Program-made: the position numbers and the translations under genes
Part shown: one piece after another, positions 40,855 to 51,353 of the stretch
How positions within the stretch are numbered: position 1 is the stretch's first letter
How the letters are laid out: every line of letters begins with the position of its first letter
Source of the DNA: Lampris incognitus
Taxonomy: Eukaryota > Chordata > Actinopteri > Lampriformes > Lampridae
NCBI RefSeq assembly: GCF_029633865.1
Contig: NW_026611535.1
Location: forward strand, 497,501-561,500
DNA: 64,000 bases
Direction: 5' to 3'
Notes under the pieces: generated by a model
Databases searched by the model: none
Seen by the model: only the letters and a program-made list of their open reading frames with translations
Told to the model about the DNA's origin: nothing

Positions 40855-42880
40855 TTAACTTTCAAGCTCCTCAGTGACTGCACAAGTACTCTTCAGCTCT
40901 TTCAAAGCTTCTCTAAAGAATGCTGAACCTAAATTCACTAGGATCTGAGATACAACTGCTGAACTTAGGGACAGAGTCTCTAAACCTGATTTTGGCTCAT
41001 GATGCGGATTTGTATGCACACCAGCATTGATTCTCTTACTCCTGTGAGGACCAGGGATGGGAACCTGTACCACAGCTACAGGGTCGGGTACGGGCTCTGA
41101 ATCAACAGTTACTGACTGTCCCAGTTCAGGGTCCAAAGTCTCAGTCTCCATAACACTGGACTCTACATCAGGCATTACTGACTCGATAGACTGAGGGTCA
41201 GGAACAGGTAGGGTATCGGTTTCTGGGTTATTCTTTACCCAAAAAAACCCCCTCTTCAATCACAACTCCATTATCATGTTCTTCATCTGACCTCTCTGAT
41301 TCTGAACCTTCAGACTGAATAAGCTCACGAATTGGTCTGGTAACCTTCTTTCTAGGCATAGCGCTAGGGAGAGTTGGATTTACACATGGCCTAATGTCTA
41401 CCCTGTTCACTCTCTTACCAGGCACTCCCTCAACAGGTTGAACTGTGTACGTAGTTCCTCTGCATGCCATCTTACAAATGTTAAAGCAGGCATCAAACTC
41501 AGCATCTTTCCCATTAGTGTCAGGCTCCCCTGCTAACGACTGGCGTGAGAGGGCATCAGCTTCTGCGTTGCACCACCCTGGACGATACTGAACTTCAAAA
41601 TCAAATGCGGCCCACTGCTTTACCCACCTTTGCTCTATAGCCCCTACTTTTGCACTTTTGAGATGACACAAGGGGTTGTTGTCAGTCACTACTGTGAATT
41701 TTGAACCAAGGAGATATCCACAGAATTTCTCTACTATTGCCCATTTGAGTGACAGTAGTTCAAGCTTCATGCTGCTATAGTTCTTGTCATTCTTTTCTGC
41801 GTTTCTCAGCCTCCGACTGGCATATGCAATTACCCTTTTTCTATCATCCTGTTGCTGATATAGGACCGCTTCTAAGCCATGACTACTCACATTGGTCTCT
41901 AATATGAATGAACGAGTAAAATCAGCATAACCAACTAAGTTTTTCTTTCAAGGCGTCAAAAGCATTTTGACATTCTGTGTTCCATAATGCACAAAGCATT
42001 TGGTTGACTTTAGTTGGGTTGCCAACATTAAGACACAAATTCACAACATCATGAAGTAGACCGGCAATCTTTGAAAAACCCTCAACATATCTCATATAAT
42101 AACTACAACACCCAAGGAATGATCTAAGTTCCATCAATGTAGCAGTGACTGGCCATTGTTTTACAGCTGCTACTTTTCCAGGATCTGTAGCTATACCGTC
42201 TGCGGCGAATTGATGCCCCAGGAACTTGACTTCTTTTTGAAGGCGATGGCATTTCTCCCACTTCACTTTCAGTCCTGTCTCTTTAAGGCGTTTTAGCACT
42301 GTTTCTAGCCTCTCTACATGTTCCTGGAAGCTCTGCGAATACACTAGTATGTCGTCCAAATACACTAGCATAATCTGGAAAACCAGGTCCCTCATTGTTG
42401 CCTGCATTAACCATTGGAACGTTGTAGATCCATTGCAAACACCCATGGACATGCGAAGATATTCAAACAGACCAAAAGACGTTGCAAATTCTGTCTTATG
42501 CCTGTCATGTTCATCTACTGCCGCCATGTGGTATCCACTGGCAAGACCAATGGTTGAGAAAAACTTTGCGCCTTGTAAAGCGTCAAAGCTCGCATCAGTG
42601 CAGGATAGTGGGAACACATGTTTCTTTGTCTTCTAATTTAAATTTCTATAGTCTACACACAGACGTATAGTATCACCACAGGACAAGCATAAGAGCTGTC
42701 ACTACCCTTAATGACACCTTTCCTCAATAGCTTTGAAATGTGCTCTTAGACCTCTCTGTACTTTGTCAGGGGAATGTGATGGTATGGTTGTGCAACTGGT
42801 TCCTCATCAACCTCCTTAATTTTATGCTTAACCTGATCAGTAAAGCCAAGATCATTATCATCATCAGTGAAAACATCTAT
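40855..42880 (-). pseudogene. Gypsy pol: RT and RNase H, integrase deleted
   Basis: 42617-41922 holds the RT (DALQGAKFFSTIGLASGYH, FEYLRMSMGVCNGSTTFQ, catalytic YLDD near 42350, KVKFLGH-type region). After a frameshift near 41920, 41890-41515 holds RNase H (YASRRLRNAEKN, KLELLSLKWAI, TDNNPL, ADALSRQS). The text then jumps to an integrase C-terminal-like end (YTVQPVEGVPGKRVNRVDIR) at ~41450, so the integrase zinc and catalytic domains are deleted. 41259-40855 is the variable tail. Upstream of 42617, fragments of the RT start reach 42880. Confidence 0.85.
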
Positions 42881-42883
42881 GTA

Positions 42884-43967
42884 CAGTTAAGGTCAAAATT
42901 ATTAGCCCCCAACAAACTATTGAAAATTTCCCTAAAATTCTGCCCAATGTTTGCATCATTCATAAAACTTTACACAGTAAAACATTCATCAATGTTAAGG
43001 CCCCTATTTGGTACATTTTGGAATCTAAAATAAATCTTCAGGTTTGCTTTATACCAAATGTAGGGAAAATTGAGGTGGTCAAAATTATTAGCCCCCATAT
43101 GATTTTTTCTTTTTTTTTCTTTTTGCTTTCAAACCACACCCGAGCAATAAATCAGCATTGAACTTTACTTAAGGGACTCCAATGCATAGGGCTAGTTGCA
43201 TTTGAACACTTGATTGAGAGGGACTACTCTTAAATTCTTGGTAAGAAGTAATTTCATCATGCCAAAAAGTAAAGAAATCAGTCTGGAACTCAGAAAGAAG
43301 ATAGTGGATGCTCATTTTAAGGGGGAAGGCTACACTGCCATGTCCAAGCATTTCACGGTGTCTAGAACAGCTGTCCATTGCACCATTGCAACGCACAAGG
43401 AAACAAATTCAGTTAGAAACAAACCAAGGCATAGTCGAAAGTGCAAGATTTCAAAAACTTTGGAGAGGAAAATAGTCAGAGATGTCAACAACAATCCCCA
43501 GATCTCTGCCAAGATGACTGTTGCTGAACTGGCCTCTTCTGGGCTTGATGTTTCAAGGAAGACTGTTGTGAGGGCTCTTCATCACGGTGGGCTTCGAGGT
43601 CATCGTCCAAGCAAAACTCCATTGCTCATACAGCGGCACATCAAAGTCAGACTGAAGTTTGTCCGTGAACATCTGAAACATAGGCAGGAGTTTTGGAAGT
43701 CTGTCCTTTGGTCTGATGAGACTAAACTTGAACTGTTTAGGCACATGGATGTTGCTTTTGTTTGGCGTAGGAAGGGAGAGGCCTTCAACCCAGAAAACAC
43801 AGTTGCCACAGTTAAACATGGTGGTGGGAGCATAATGCTGTGGGGCTGTTTTGCTGCTTCAGACACAGGGAACCTTGTTGGGGTGCATGGGATCATGAAG
43901 AAAGAAGATTACGTTGACATTTTGAAGGATAATGTAAAGACATCTGCTGCCAGTCTAGCTTGCTAGT
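42884..43967 (+). mobile_element. Tc1-like transposon A, 3'-truncated
   Basis: Starts CAGTTAAGGTCAAAATTATT after a TA at 42882-42883. GGTCAAAATTATTAGCCCCC is repeated at 42891-42910 and 43077-43096, an IR/DR-type end in which the two direct repeats serve as transposase sites. The right end, with its terminal repeat, is missing and the element joins an LTR remnant. Confidence 0.85.
43259..43966 (+). pseudogene. Tc1 transposase A, truncated
   Basis: Best start is ATG at 43259 (MPKSKEISLELRKKIVDAHF). The paired helix-turn-helix DNA-binding region covers residues ~1-110, with the GRPR-like linker changed. The first catalytic Asp is present (LWSDETKLELF), followed by KHGGGSIMLWGCF. The frame then runs into unrelated bases after DILKDNVKTSA, before the second Asp and the Glu. 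It therefore cannot be catalytic. No stop lies within the retained part. Confidence 0.88.
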
Positions 43968-44112
43968 GTCTGCGATACACAGCCCATTCTTAAAGTGTAG
44001 CATAAACGTCACAATAACAGAAATAGGGACTTGAATCGTGGTTTCTGAGTTTAAAAGGATTTAAATGAATTTATTTCTGTTCTACACTAATACCCCTTTA
44101 CCACCGGGTTTA
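43968..44112 (-). repeat. Rump of the Gypsy 5' LTR
   Basis: Matches the right ~120 bp of the LTR at 40720-40842 with an insertion of ~20 bp. Tc1 element B is inserted at its outer edge. Confidence 0.7.
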
Positions 44113-44114
44113 TA

Positions 44115-45722
44115 CAGTGCATCCGGAAAGTATTCACACCTCTTCACTTTCCCCACATTTTGTTATGTTACAGCCTTATTCCAAAATGGATTAAATTCCT
44201 TTTTTCCCTCATCAATCTACACACAATACCCCATAACGACAAAGTGAAAAAGGTTTTGTAGAAATTTTTGCAAATTTATTAAAAATACAAATCTGAAATA
44301 TTGCATGTACATAAGTATTTACACCCTTTGCTATGACACTCAAAATTGAGCTCAGGTTCATCCTGTTTCCACTGATCATCCTTGATCGTAATAAATTCAA
44401 TGGATTGGACATTATTTGGAAAGGCACACACCTATCTATATAAGGTCCCACTGTTGACAGTGCATGTCAGAGCAGAAACCAAGCCATGAAGTCAAAGGAA
44501 TTGTCTGTGGACCTCCGAGACAGGATTGTATCGAGGCACAGATCTGGGGAAGGGTACAAAAAAATTTCTACAGCTTTGAAGGTCCCGAAAAGCACATTGG
44601 TCTCCATCATTTATAAATGGAAGAAGTTTGGATCCACCAGGAATCTTCCTAGAGCTGGCCGCCCAGCCAAACTGAGCAATCGGGAGAGAAGGGCCTTGGT
44701 CAGGGAGGTGACCAAGAACCCGATGGTCACTCTGACAGAGCTCCAGCGTTCCTCTGTGGAGATGGGAGAACATTCCAGAAGGACAACCATCTCTGCAGCA
44801 CTCCACCAATCAGGCCTTTATGGTAGAGTGGCCAGACGGAAGCCTCTGCTCAGTAAAAGGCACATGACAGCCCGCTTGGAGTTTGCCAGAAAGTACCTAA
44901 AGGACTCTCAGACCATGAGAGACAGGATTCTCTGGTTTGATGAAACCAAGATTGAACTCTTTGGCCTGAATGCCAAACGTCACGTCTGGAGGAAACCAGG
45001 CACCGCTCATCACCTTGCTAATACCATCCCTACAGGGAAGCATGGTGGTGGCAGCATCATGCTGTGGGGATGTTGTTCAGCGGCAGGAACTGGGAGACTA
45101 GTCAGGATCGAGGGAAAGATGAATGGAGCAATGTACAGAAAGATCCTAGATGAAAACCTGCTCCAGAGCGCTCAGGACCTCAGACTGGGGCGAAGGTTTA
45201 CCTTTCAACACGAAAACAACCCTAAGCACACAGCCAAGATAACGAAGGAGTGGCTTCGGGACAAGTCTGTGAATATCCTTGAGTGGCCCAGCCAGAGCCC
45301 AGACTTGAACCCCATTGAACATCTCTGGAAAGACCTGAAAATATAGCTGTGCAGCGACGCTCCCCATCTAACTTTACAGAGTTCGAGAGGCTCTGCAGAG
45401 GAAGAATGGGAGAAATACCCCAAATAAAGGTGTGCCAAGCTTGTAGCTTCATACCCAAGAACACTTGAGGCTGTAATCGCTGCCGAGGGTGCCTCAACCA
45501 AGTACTGAGTAAAGGGTGTGAATACTTATGTACATGCAATATTTCAGTTTTTTTATTTTTAACAAATTTGCAAAAATTTCCACAAAACTTTTTTGCTTTG
45601 TCATTATGGGGTATTGTATGTAGATTGATTAAAAAAAGGAATTTAATCCATTTTGGAATAAGGCTGTAACATAACAAAATGTGGGGAAAGTGAAGGGGTG
45701 TGAATACTTTCCGGATGCGCTG
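44115..45722 (+). mobile_element. Tc1-like transposon B with ~210-bp inverted repeats
   Basis: Begins CAGTGCATCCGGAAAGTATT and ends with the inverse, AATACTTTCCGGATGCGCTG, flanked by TA on both sides. The inverted repeats extend to GTACATAAGTATTTACACCC / GGGTGTGAATACTTATGTAC. Complete in outline, 1.6 kb. Confidence 0.95.
44486..45346 (+). pseudogene. Tc1 transposase B, inactivated
   Basis: Starts MKSKELSVDLRDRIVSRHRS; DNA-binding region and GRPAKLS linker are present, then the first Asp (WFDETKIELFG). At the second catalytic site the family's NDPKHTA reads NNPKHTA, i.e. Asp to Asn. The Glu region is still there (PDLNPIEHLWKDL), but a TAG follows directly (45344). The remaining ~50 codons continue downstream with another stop. 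It is inactive by at least two lesions. Confidence 0.92.
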
Positions 45723-45724
45723 TA

Positions 45725-46545
45725 TATTACATTACATTACATTACATTACAGTCATTTAGCAGATGCTTTTATCCAAAGCAACTTACAATAAGTGCGTCA
45801 TTTAACGTAGGAAATAAGGAGAACTACTAGTCATCAGAGGTCATAAGTACATCTAAACAAGCATCTAAGAGCAAAACCAGTGCTACAATAAAAGTGCAAG
45901 AAAGAGATTTTTATTTTTTTTAATGAGTGAATACAATAAGTGCTAAGAACAAGTAACAGGGTAGTAGTTCTTAAAAAGGTGAGTTTTCAACCTGTGCCGA
46001 AAGATGGGCAGCGACTCCGCTGTCCTGACATCAATGGGGAGTTCATTCCACCACTATGGGGCCAGGACAGGAGCCGTGACCGGGTCGATCAGCAGCAAGG
46101 GCCTCTGAGCGACGGGGCAACCAGGCGTCCCGAGGCAGCAGAGCGAAGTGGTCGGGCGGGGGTGTAGGGCTTGACCATGGCCTGGAGATAGGAAGGAGCT
46201 GTTCCTTTCACTGCCCTGTAGGCTAGCACCAGAGTCTTAAACTGGATGCGAGCAGCAACTGGTAGCCAGTGTAGGGACACGAGAAGGGGAGTTGTGTGGG
46301 AGAACTTAGGGCGGTTGAACACCAGATGAGCTGCAGCTTTCTGAACAAGCTCCAGAGGTCTGATGGCCGACTCCGGGGCGCCAGCAAGGAGGAAGTTGCC
46401 GTAGTCCAGCCGGGAGATGACCAGAGCCTGGATGAGCACCTGTGCCATCTCGTCGGTGAGGAATGGGCGAATCCTCCTGATGTTATAGAGGAGAAATCTG
46501 CAGGAGCGAGCAACCGATGCAACGTTTTCAGCAAACGACAAACGA
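45725..46545 (-). pseudogene. L2/Maui-like LINE 3' end
   Basis: The minus-strand translation of 46545-46089 carries the conserved L2-type RT tail: RFLLYNIRRIRPFL, QALVISRLDYGN, LHWLPVAARIQFKTLVLAYR, KPYTPARPLRSA. After a frameshift, the last part with the NSPLMSGQRS region runs to about 45955. The element ends in (ATTAC)n at 45725-45747, the tandem tail of this family. It is 5'-truncated, as usual. Confidence 0.9.
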
Positions 46546-46577
46546 TATATATATATATACTTAGCACAACAATTCCA

Positions 46578-46914
46578 GAAATTTGTGTTTGGTAGATTAT
46601 TTCTTTGTTGTAACAATGATTCTTGGCAATAAATCTTATACCGTTGGAAAGCCTGTTTATTTCCCTTTTAAATGGGGCCACATGTGTAAGGAACATGCAT
46701 TTGTGGGATGAACAGCAGAGCTGAGTATGTGGGTTGCGCCCATGAAAAATTTGCCAAACTTCCCTGCCAATGCCAAACAGCTTACTTTGCTGTTGCTATT
46801 GACTCTTGTTTTGAGCTTCTGGTACCCCAGGTGCTGACAATCAGTTGCCTGATATAAGATTTATGCCAAGAAGCATCGTTACAACAAAGAAATAATCTAC
46901 CAAACACAAATTTC
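46578..46914. mobile_element. MITE with ~60-bp inverted repeats
   Basis: GAAATTTGTGTTTGGTAGAT at the left is mirrored by ATCTACCAAACACAAATTTC at the right. The pairing reaches inward to TTGTAACAATGATTCTTGGC / GCCAAGAAGCATCGTTACAA. The ~210-bp centre is non-coding. Superfamily is uncertain. Confidence 0.85.
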
Positions 46915-47017
46915 CTTACATTTTGTGTTAAGTTTATATAGCGTTGTTTTCTGAAATCGTCTATAGTGTTGTTATAAGTGCTCAACTAATGACGAGCAGA
47001 ATATCAACAACTAAGTA

Positions 47018-48635
47018 CACTACCGTTCAAAAGTTTGGGATCACATTGAAATGTCCATATTTTTGAAGGAAAAGCACTTTACTTTTCAATGAAGATAACT
47101 TTAAACTAGTCTTAACTTTAAAGAAAGACACTCTATACATTGCTAATGTGGTAAATGACTATTCTAGCTGCAAATGTCTGGTTTTTGGTGCAATATCTAC
47201 ATAGGTGTATAGAGGCCCATTTCAAGCAACTATCACTCCAGTGTTCTAATGGTACAATGTGTTTGCTCATTGGCTCAGAAGGCTAATTGATGATTAGAAA
47301 ACCCTTGTGCAATCATGTTCACACATCTGAAAACAGTTTAGCTCGTTACAGAAGCTACAAAACTGACCTTCCTTTGAGCAGATTGAGTTTCTGGAGCATC
47401 ACATTTGTGGGGTCAATTAAACGCTCAAAATGGCCAGAAAAAGAGAACTTTCATCTGAAACTCGACAGTCTATTCTTGTTCTTAGAAATGAAGGCTATTC
47501 CATGCGAGAAATTGCTAAGAAATTGAAGATTTCCTCCACCGGTGTGTACTACTCCCTTCAGAGGACAGCACAAACAGGCTCTAACCAGAGTAGAAAATGA
47601 AGTGGGAGGCCGCGTTGCACAACTGAGCAAGAAGATAAGTACATTAGAGTCTCTAGTTTGAGAAACAGACGCCTCACAGGTCCCCAACTGGCATCTTCAT
47701 TAAATAGTACCCGCAAAACACCAGTGTCAACATCTACAGTGAAGAGGCGGCTGCGGGATTCTGGGCTTCAGGGCAGAGTGGCAAAGAAAAAGCCATATCT
47801 GAGACTGACCAATAAAAGAAAAAGATTAAGATGGGCAAAAGAACACAGACATTGGACAGAGGAAGACTGGAAAAAAGTGTTGTGGACGGATGAATCCAAG
47901 TTTGAGGTGTTTGGATCACAAAGAAGAACGTTTGTGAGACGCAGAACAAATGAAAAGATGCTGGAAGAATGCCTGACGCCATCTGTTAAGCATGGTGGAG
48001 GTAATGTGATGGTCTGGTGTTGCTTTGGTGCTGGTAAGGTGGGAGATTTGTACAGGGTAAAAGGGATTCTGAATAAGGAAGGCTATCACTCCATTTTGCA
48101 ACGCCATGCCATACCCAGTGGACAGCGCTTGATTGGAGCCAATTTCATCCTACAACAGGACAATGACCCTAAACACACCTCCAAATTGTGCAAGAACTAT
48201 TTAGAGCAGAAGCAGGCAGCTGGTATTCTATCGGTAATGGAGTGGCCAGCGCAGTCACCAGATCTGAACCCCATTGAGCTGTTGTGGGAGCAGTTTGACC
48301 GTATGGTACGCAAGAAGTGCCCATCCAACCAATCCAACTTGTGGGAGCTGCTTCTGGAAGCGTGGGGTGCAATTTCTCCAGATTACCTCAACAAATTAAC
48401 AGCTAGAATGCCAAAGGTCTGCAATGCTGTAATTGCTGCAAATGGAGGATTCTTTGACGAAAGCAAAGTTTGATGTAAAAAAAATCTTATTTCAAATACA
48501 AATCATTATTTCTAACCTTGTCAATGTCTTGACTCTATTTTCTATTCATTTCACAACATATGGTGGTGAATAAGTGTGACTTTTCATGGAAAACACAAAA
48601 TTGTTTTGGTGATCCCAAACTTTTGAACGGTAGTA
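47018..48635 (+). mobile_element. Tc1-like transposon C, nearly intact
   Basis: CACTACCGTTCAAAAGTTTG at the left and CAAACTTTTGAACGGTAGTA at the right form the inverted ends (GTTTGGGATCAC / GTGATCCCAAAC continuing). Both are flanked by TA (47016-47017 and 48636-48637). The element sits at the left edge of the GC-rich virus-like segment and interrupts one of its open frames. Confidence 0.95.
47430..48473 (+). pseudogene. Tc1 transposase C, one nonsense codon
   Basis: A 347-codon frame starts MARKRELSSETRQSILVLRN and ends at TGA 48471. The only break is TGA at 47598-47600, in the linker where relatives have Arg (NQSRK-R-SGRPRCT), i.e. a CGA to TGA change. The helix-turn-helix region, the GRPR linker and all three catalytic residues (WTDESKFEVFG, QQDNDPKHTS, PDLNPIELLWE; DD34E type) are present. 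ATG at 47658 could still yield a fragment without the DNA-binding domain. Confidence 0.93.
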
Positions 48636-48639
48636 TATT

Positions 48640-48900
48640 GGTCGTGTTTGACGTGGAGATGTACAGGGTCATAGGCCGAGTGGGGTGCAGCAACCGAGCG
48701 TACATGACGACGTAGAGGTTGTCGCGTTTTGCGCTGAGACACAAAGATTTTTCTGGCCCCGTGAAGATGCCGGGATATCGTTCTGTCATCAGCTGAGACA
48801 ACCTCACAACGTCCTCCTCAAACTTATTGATCACAGACTCATCGCCCTTCAAGGACAAGGTGACTGTAGCAACATCTTCCCCAGTGCCGTGTCGTACCAC
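48640..48900 (-). pseudogene. Virus-like hypothetical ORF 1, cut by Tc1
   Basis: A minus-strand frame starting at 48900 (MVRHGTGEDVATVTL) gives 85-90 codons with a protein-like composition (EEDVVRLSQLMTERYPGIF, LCLSAKRDNLYVVMYARL). It then reads into the Tc1 end at 48635. Left of the Tc1 the frame soon stops. No family recognised. The opposite strand here also has an open frame ending in a hydrophobic segment (48930-48996), which could be the membrane end of another gene. Confidence 0.4.
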
Positions 48901-49088
48901 GGTCGATACGTTGACCGGAGGAGCTTCGTCATCGGTATCAGTACAGTCATCGTGCTCCTTGTCAGCATCCTCCTCCTCCTTGTTGTCTTGTGGTGATTAA
49001 GATGTACTATGTCTGATTGGCTGCATGAAATTAACGAAACATATGGTCGAAACATGTGGGACAGATGTTTATGCGGTGCTCGCGGTGA

Positions 49089-49901
49089 TTGTTCGATGAT
49101 ACCGAGCCCTATTGCATAACGCCCTGGTTCCGCGTGCTGACCAACTGCTGCATGCTGATCGACCCGCGGGTGGCTAGAGGTGAGCGGTACTTGACTGATT
49201 CCTCAGTGCTGGATTACTCATACGTGTTCCCTGTGAAACCTGAGGTCATTGATGTTCGGATTCTCCTCTACCCATCTCCCAACTTGAAGTGGTGAACATA
49301 CCGCGACCCAACCCAAATCGCACCGCCGGCAAGATTACATTCCACAACAATTGTGAGAACAGATGTCGAGTCTTACCCAGGGGAGCCGGCATCTACATAG
49401 AAGTCGACATGGTGGGGTACAATACGGTTGCTGACACCGTGGTGCTTCTGGAACTTAAAACTCATATGAATGATGCTCCGGACAAGCGCACGCTGTGGCA
49501 CTACAACACCCATCTATGGCTTACTTGGATGATGTTCTCCTTTGACGTACCCACATCTGGCCGAGCGCACTCGGGCTTACTTGATTATGGTGAGGCCAGG
49601 CTCTGACGAGTGTTTCATACACACATGTTTCAAGCCCACGGTGTCAGAGTCTCTCAAGAGAAGGTTCGTGTGGCTTGATTGCTTGTGTCCCCTGGTCAGG
49701 GATTGCCTCGTGCAGACTTGCATCAACCTCAGGGTGGCTAATGCTGCTGCTAGCAAAGACGCTTCCCGCGTCACGACCCGATTACACTCCACTGACTTAT
49801 CTCACAGGCACAAGATGATAAAGGGAGCGAGGATAACAAAACGGCGGCTGCTGCTGCTAAATCATCCTTGTGAACAGCAGTGTAGCAAGCCTTGTGGCTA
49901 A
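49089..49901 (+). pseudogene. Virus-like hypothetical ORF 2, two frameshifts
   Basis: Three consecutive plus-strand frames continue each other: 49089-49288, then 49289-49540 in another frame, then 49542-49901 back in the first frame. Each part has a protein-like composition (WFRVLTNCCMLIDPRV; MVGYNTVADTVVLLELK; LKRRFVWLDCLCPLVRDCL), with regularly spaced cysteines. Two compensating frameshifts near 49285 and 49540 explain the layout. I do not recognise the family. Confidence 0.42.
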
Positions 49902-50283
49902 CCTAAACAACCAGTTGGTCTTGAGCTGGAAAGTCATCATCGACTCCTCTCGATCCTCGTTCACCAACCATTCCCCGTTCAAGGCTTCCACTCACACTTT
50001 TAAGCGGTGATCTTGACCACCTTCCCCGCAACCCATCAACATACTGAAATACTGCTGGTACATGCGCTCCAGCTCCGCTGACAATTCGCTCGCAGACGAT
50101 ATCATCCGCGCTGTTTTTTTCAGAGGGCTGCCAATGTTGCTACTGTTGCAGCAACACAAAGTTGTCTTTCCTAGGCAAGTGGTAGCGAGCGTACAAGTTG
50201 TAAAAGTTGCCCCCGCTCATAGAGGCCGCCTGGCTGCACATTTCAAACAGATTGCTGTAAGCTCTCGAGGCTGCCTCCTTCAT
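49902..50283. other. Part of the virus-like segment without a preferred frame
   Basis: Short open frames on both strands. The minus strand (towards 50062) may be the continuation of ORF 3. Nothing recognised. Confidence 0.3.
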
Positions 50284-50793
50284 CTAGTCTTCCTCTTGGA
50301 AGCATCCATCGTCTTGATGCAAAACAGTGAGGTCGTCCTGCCTCGCGGACCTAAATGCTATGTCCTGTGCGAAAGCTGTCATCATCACTAGCTGCCCATG
50401 GTTTGTCAGCCAAAAAGATTTCATGATCTGATCATTTCCGTGGACCCCGAGCTGCCCTGCCGCCCATACGCACGTATCCGGATCCCCCTCAGTCACCAAG
50501 GCTCTGTTGAGATCTGCGGAGGATATGACATTGGTGTTGCTTCTGTCGTATTCACGCAAACGAGCCCGAGAAAGCCCAGCAATAACGAAAGTGAACTTTG
50601 GCAGGCAGCGCGATGTCTTCCACCAGCCACACTTTGCAACGAAGACCCGAAGATACCAGCTTTCTTTCACGGGGGCAGAGGATGTACAGTTCATCCTCCT
50701 CTGCATCATCCTCCTCTTCGTCTGAACCGAACCAGCAGCAGGACAAGTGTCAAGGATCAGCCGCAGCAGCACATCCTCTGACAACCCACCCAC
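50284..50793 (-). CDS. Virus-like hypothetical ORF 3
   Basis: A 169-codon minus-strand frame with ordinary amino-acid composition (STNVISSADLNRALVTEG, DTCVWAAGQLGVHGNDQIM, QLVMMTAFAQDIAFRSA). A plus-strand frame (50398-50781) overlaps it, but looks less protein-like. No motif recognised and no signal peptide. It could be the N-terminal part of a longer minus-strand gene continuing to about 49900. Confidence 0.4.
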   Translation of the reverse strand: MGGLSEDVLLRLILDTCPAAGSVQTKRRMMQRRMNCTSSAPVKESWYLRVFVAKCGWWKTSRCLPKFTFVIAGLSRARLREYDRSNTNVISSADLNRALVTEGDPDTCVWAAGQLGVHGNDQIMKSFWLTNHGQLVMMTAFAQDIAFRSARQDDLTVLHQDDGCFQEED

Positions 50794-50818
50794 TCGAGAA
50801 GAGCTTACTCTTTAGCCA

Positions 50819-51321
50819 TTGCTGGGATCCCGTAGACAGACGCCAGTCTCGGCGGATACCTGTTGGGCTCGCCGCAGACTGCATCAGGTAAGAGTTGCTA
50901 GAGACTGCGAGACGCCACAAGTTTCACAAGAGACTTGCGAGCGCCTGAAAGAGTACATGTTGCAGTCGACTGATAGGTCGGCTAAAGCATGGTTAATACT
51001 CGATCTGGGCCTTGAAGGTGCACGCTCCCAGATTCGGGTACTGCTGCACAGGCCCGTGGTAATCACCATTCTGTCATGGCTCGTTTCGGTAACATGATCG
51101 ATAGGGTGTTTGAGTACTTTCACTCAAAGTGTATGAAGATGGAGCCCTTCAAGCTGGAGCTGACCCATGGCGTGGTGCTGGGTATAGCTCACAACCAGTT
51201 TGTGGAGTCCCTATTCAGGTACAAGCATACTATACTTGAGAATCTGGGGCTTCTTCCGTGCGGCTCCGAGGGCTACGATCACACCAGGCCCGCCATTACC
51301 CACTGCGCTGCCATTGAATAA
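50819..51321 (+). pseudogene. Virus-like hypothetical ORF 4, one frameshift
   Basis: The first frame (50819-51097) carries VSQETCERLKEYMLQSTDRS and AKAWLILDLGLEGARSQIRV. From about 51070 a second frame continues (FGNMIDRVFEYFHSKCMKM, HNQFVESLFRYKHTIL) to TAA at 51319. The stop codon overlaps a polyadenylation signal (AATAAA, 51317-51322), as is common in compact viral genomes. Function unknown. Confidence 0.42.
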
Positions 51322-51353
51322 ATTTTCGCCCAGTACGCCAACCCCTACACCCT

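Larger units (their letters stand above)
40134..44112 (-). mobile_element. Ty3/Gypsy LTR retrotransposon, internally deleted
   Basis: The 3' LTR lies at 40134-40842 and pol remnants at 40855-42880. A rump of the 5' LTR lies at 43968-44112, after a truncated Tc1 element. A polypurine tract (AAGGAGGGGAAGAG on the minus strand) stands directly before the LTR start TGTAACCC at 40842. Gag and protease are missing, and the 5' side was lost or replaced with the Tc1 truncation. Confidence 0.8.
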
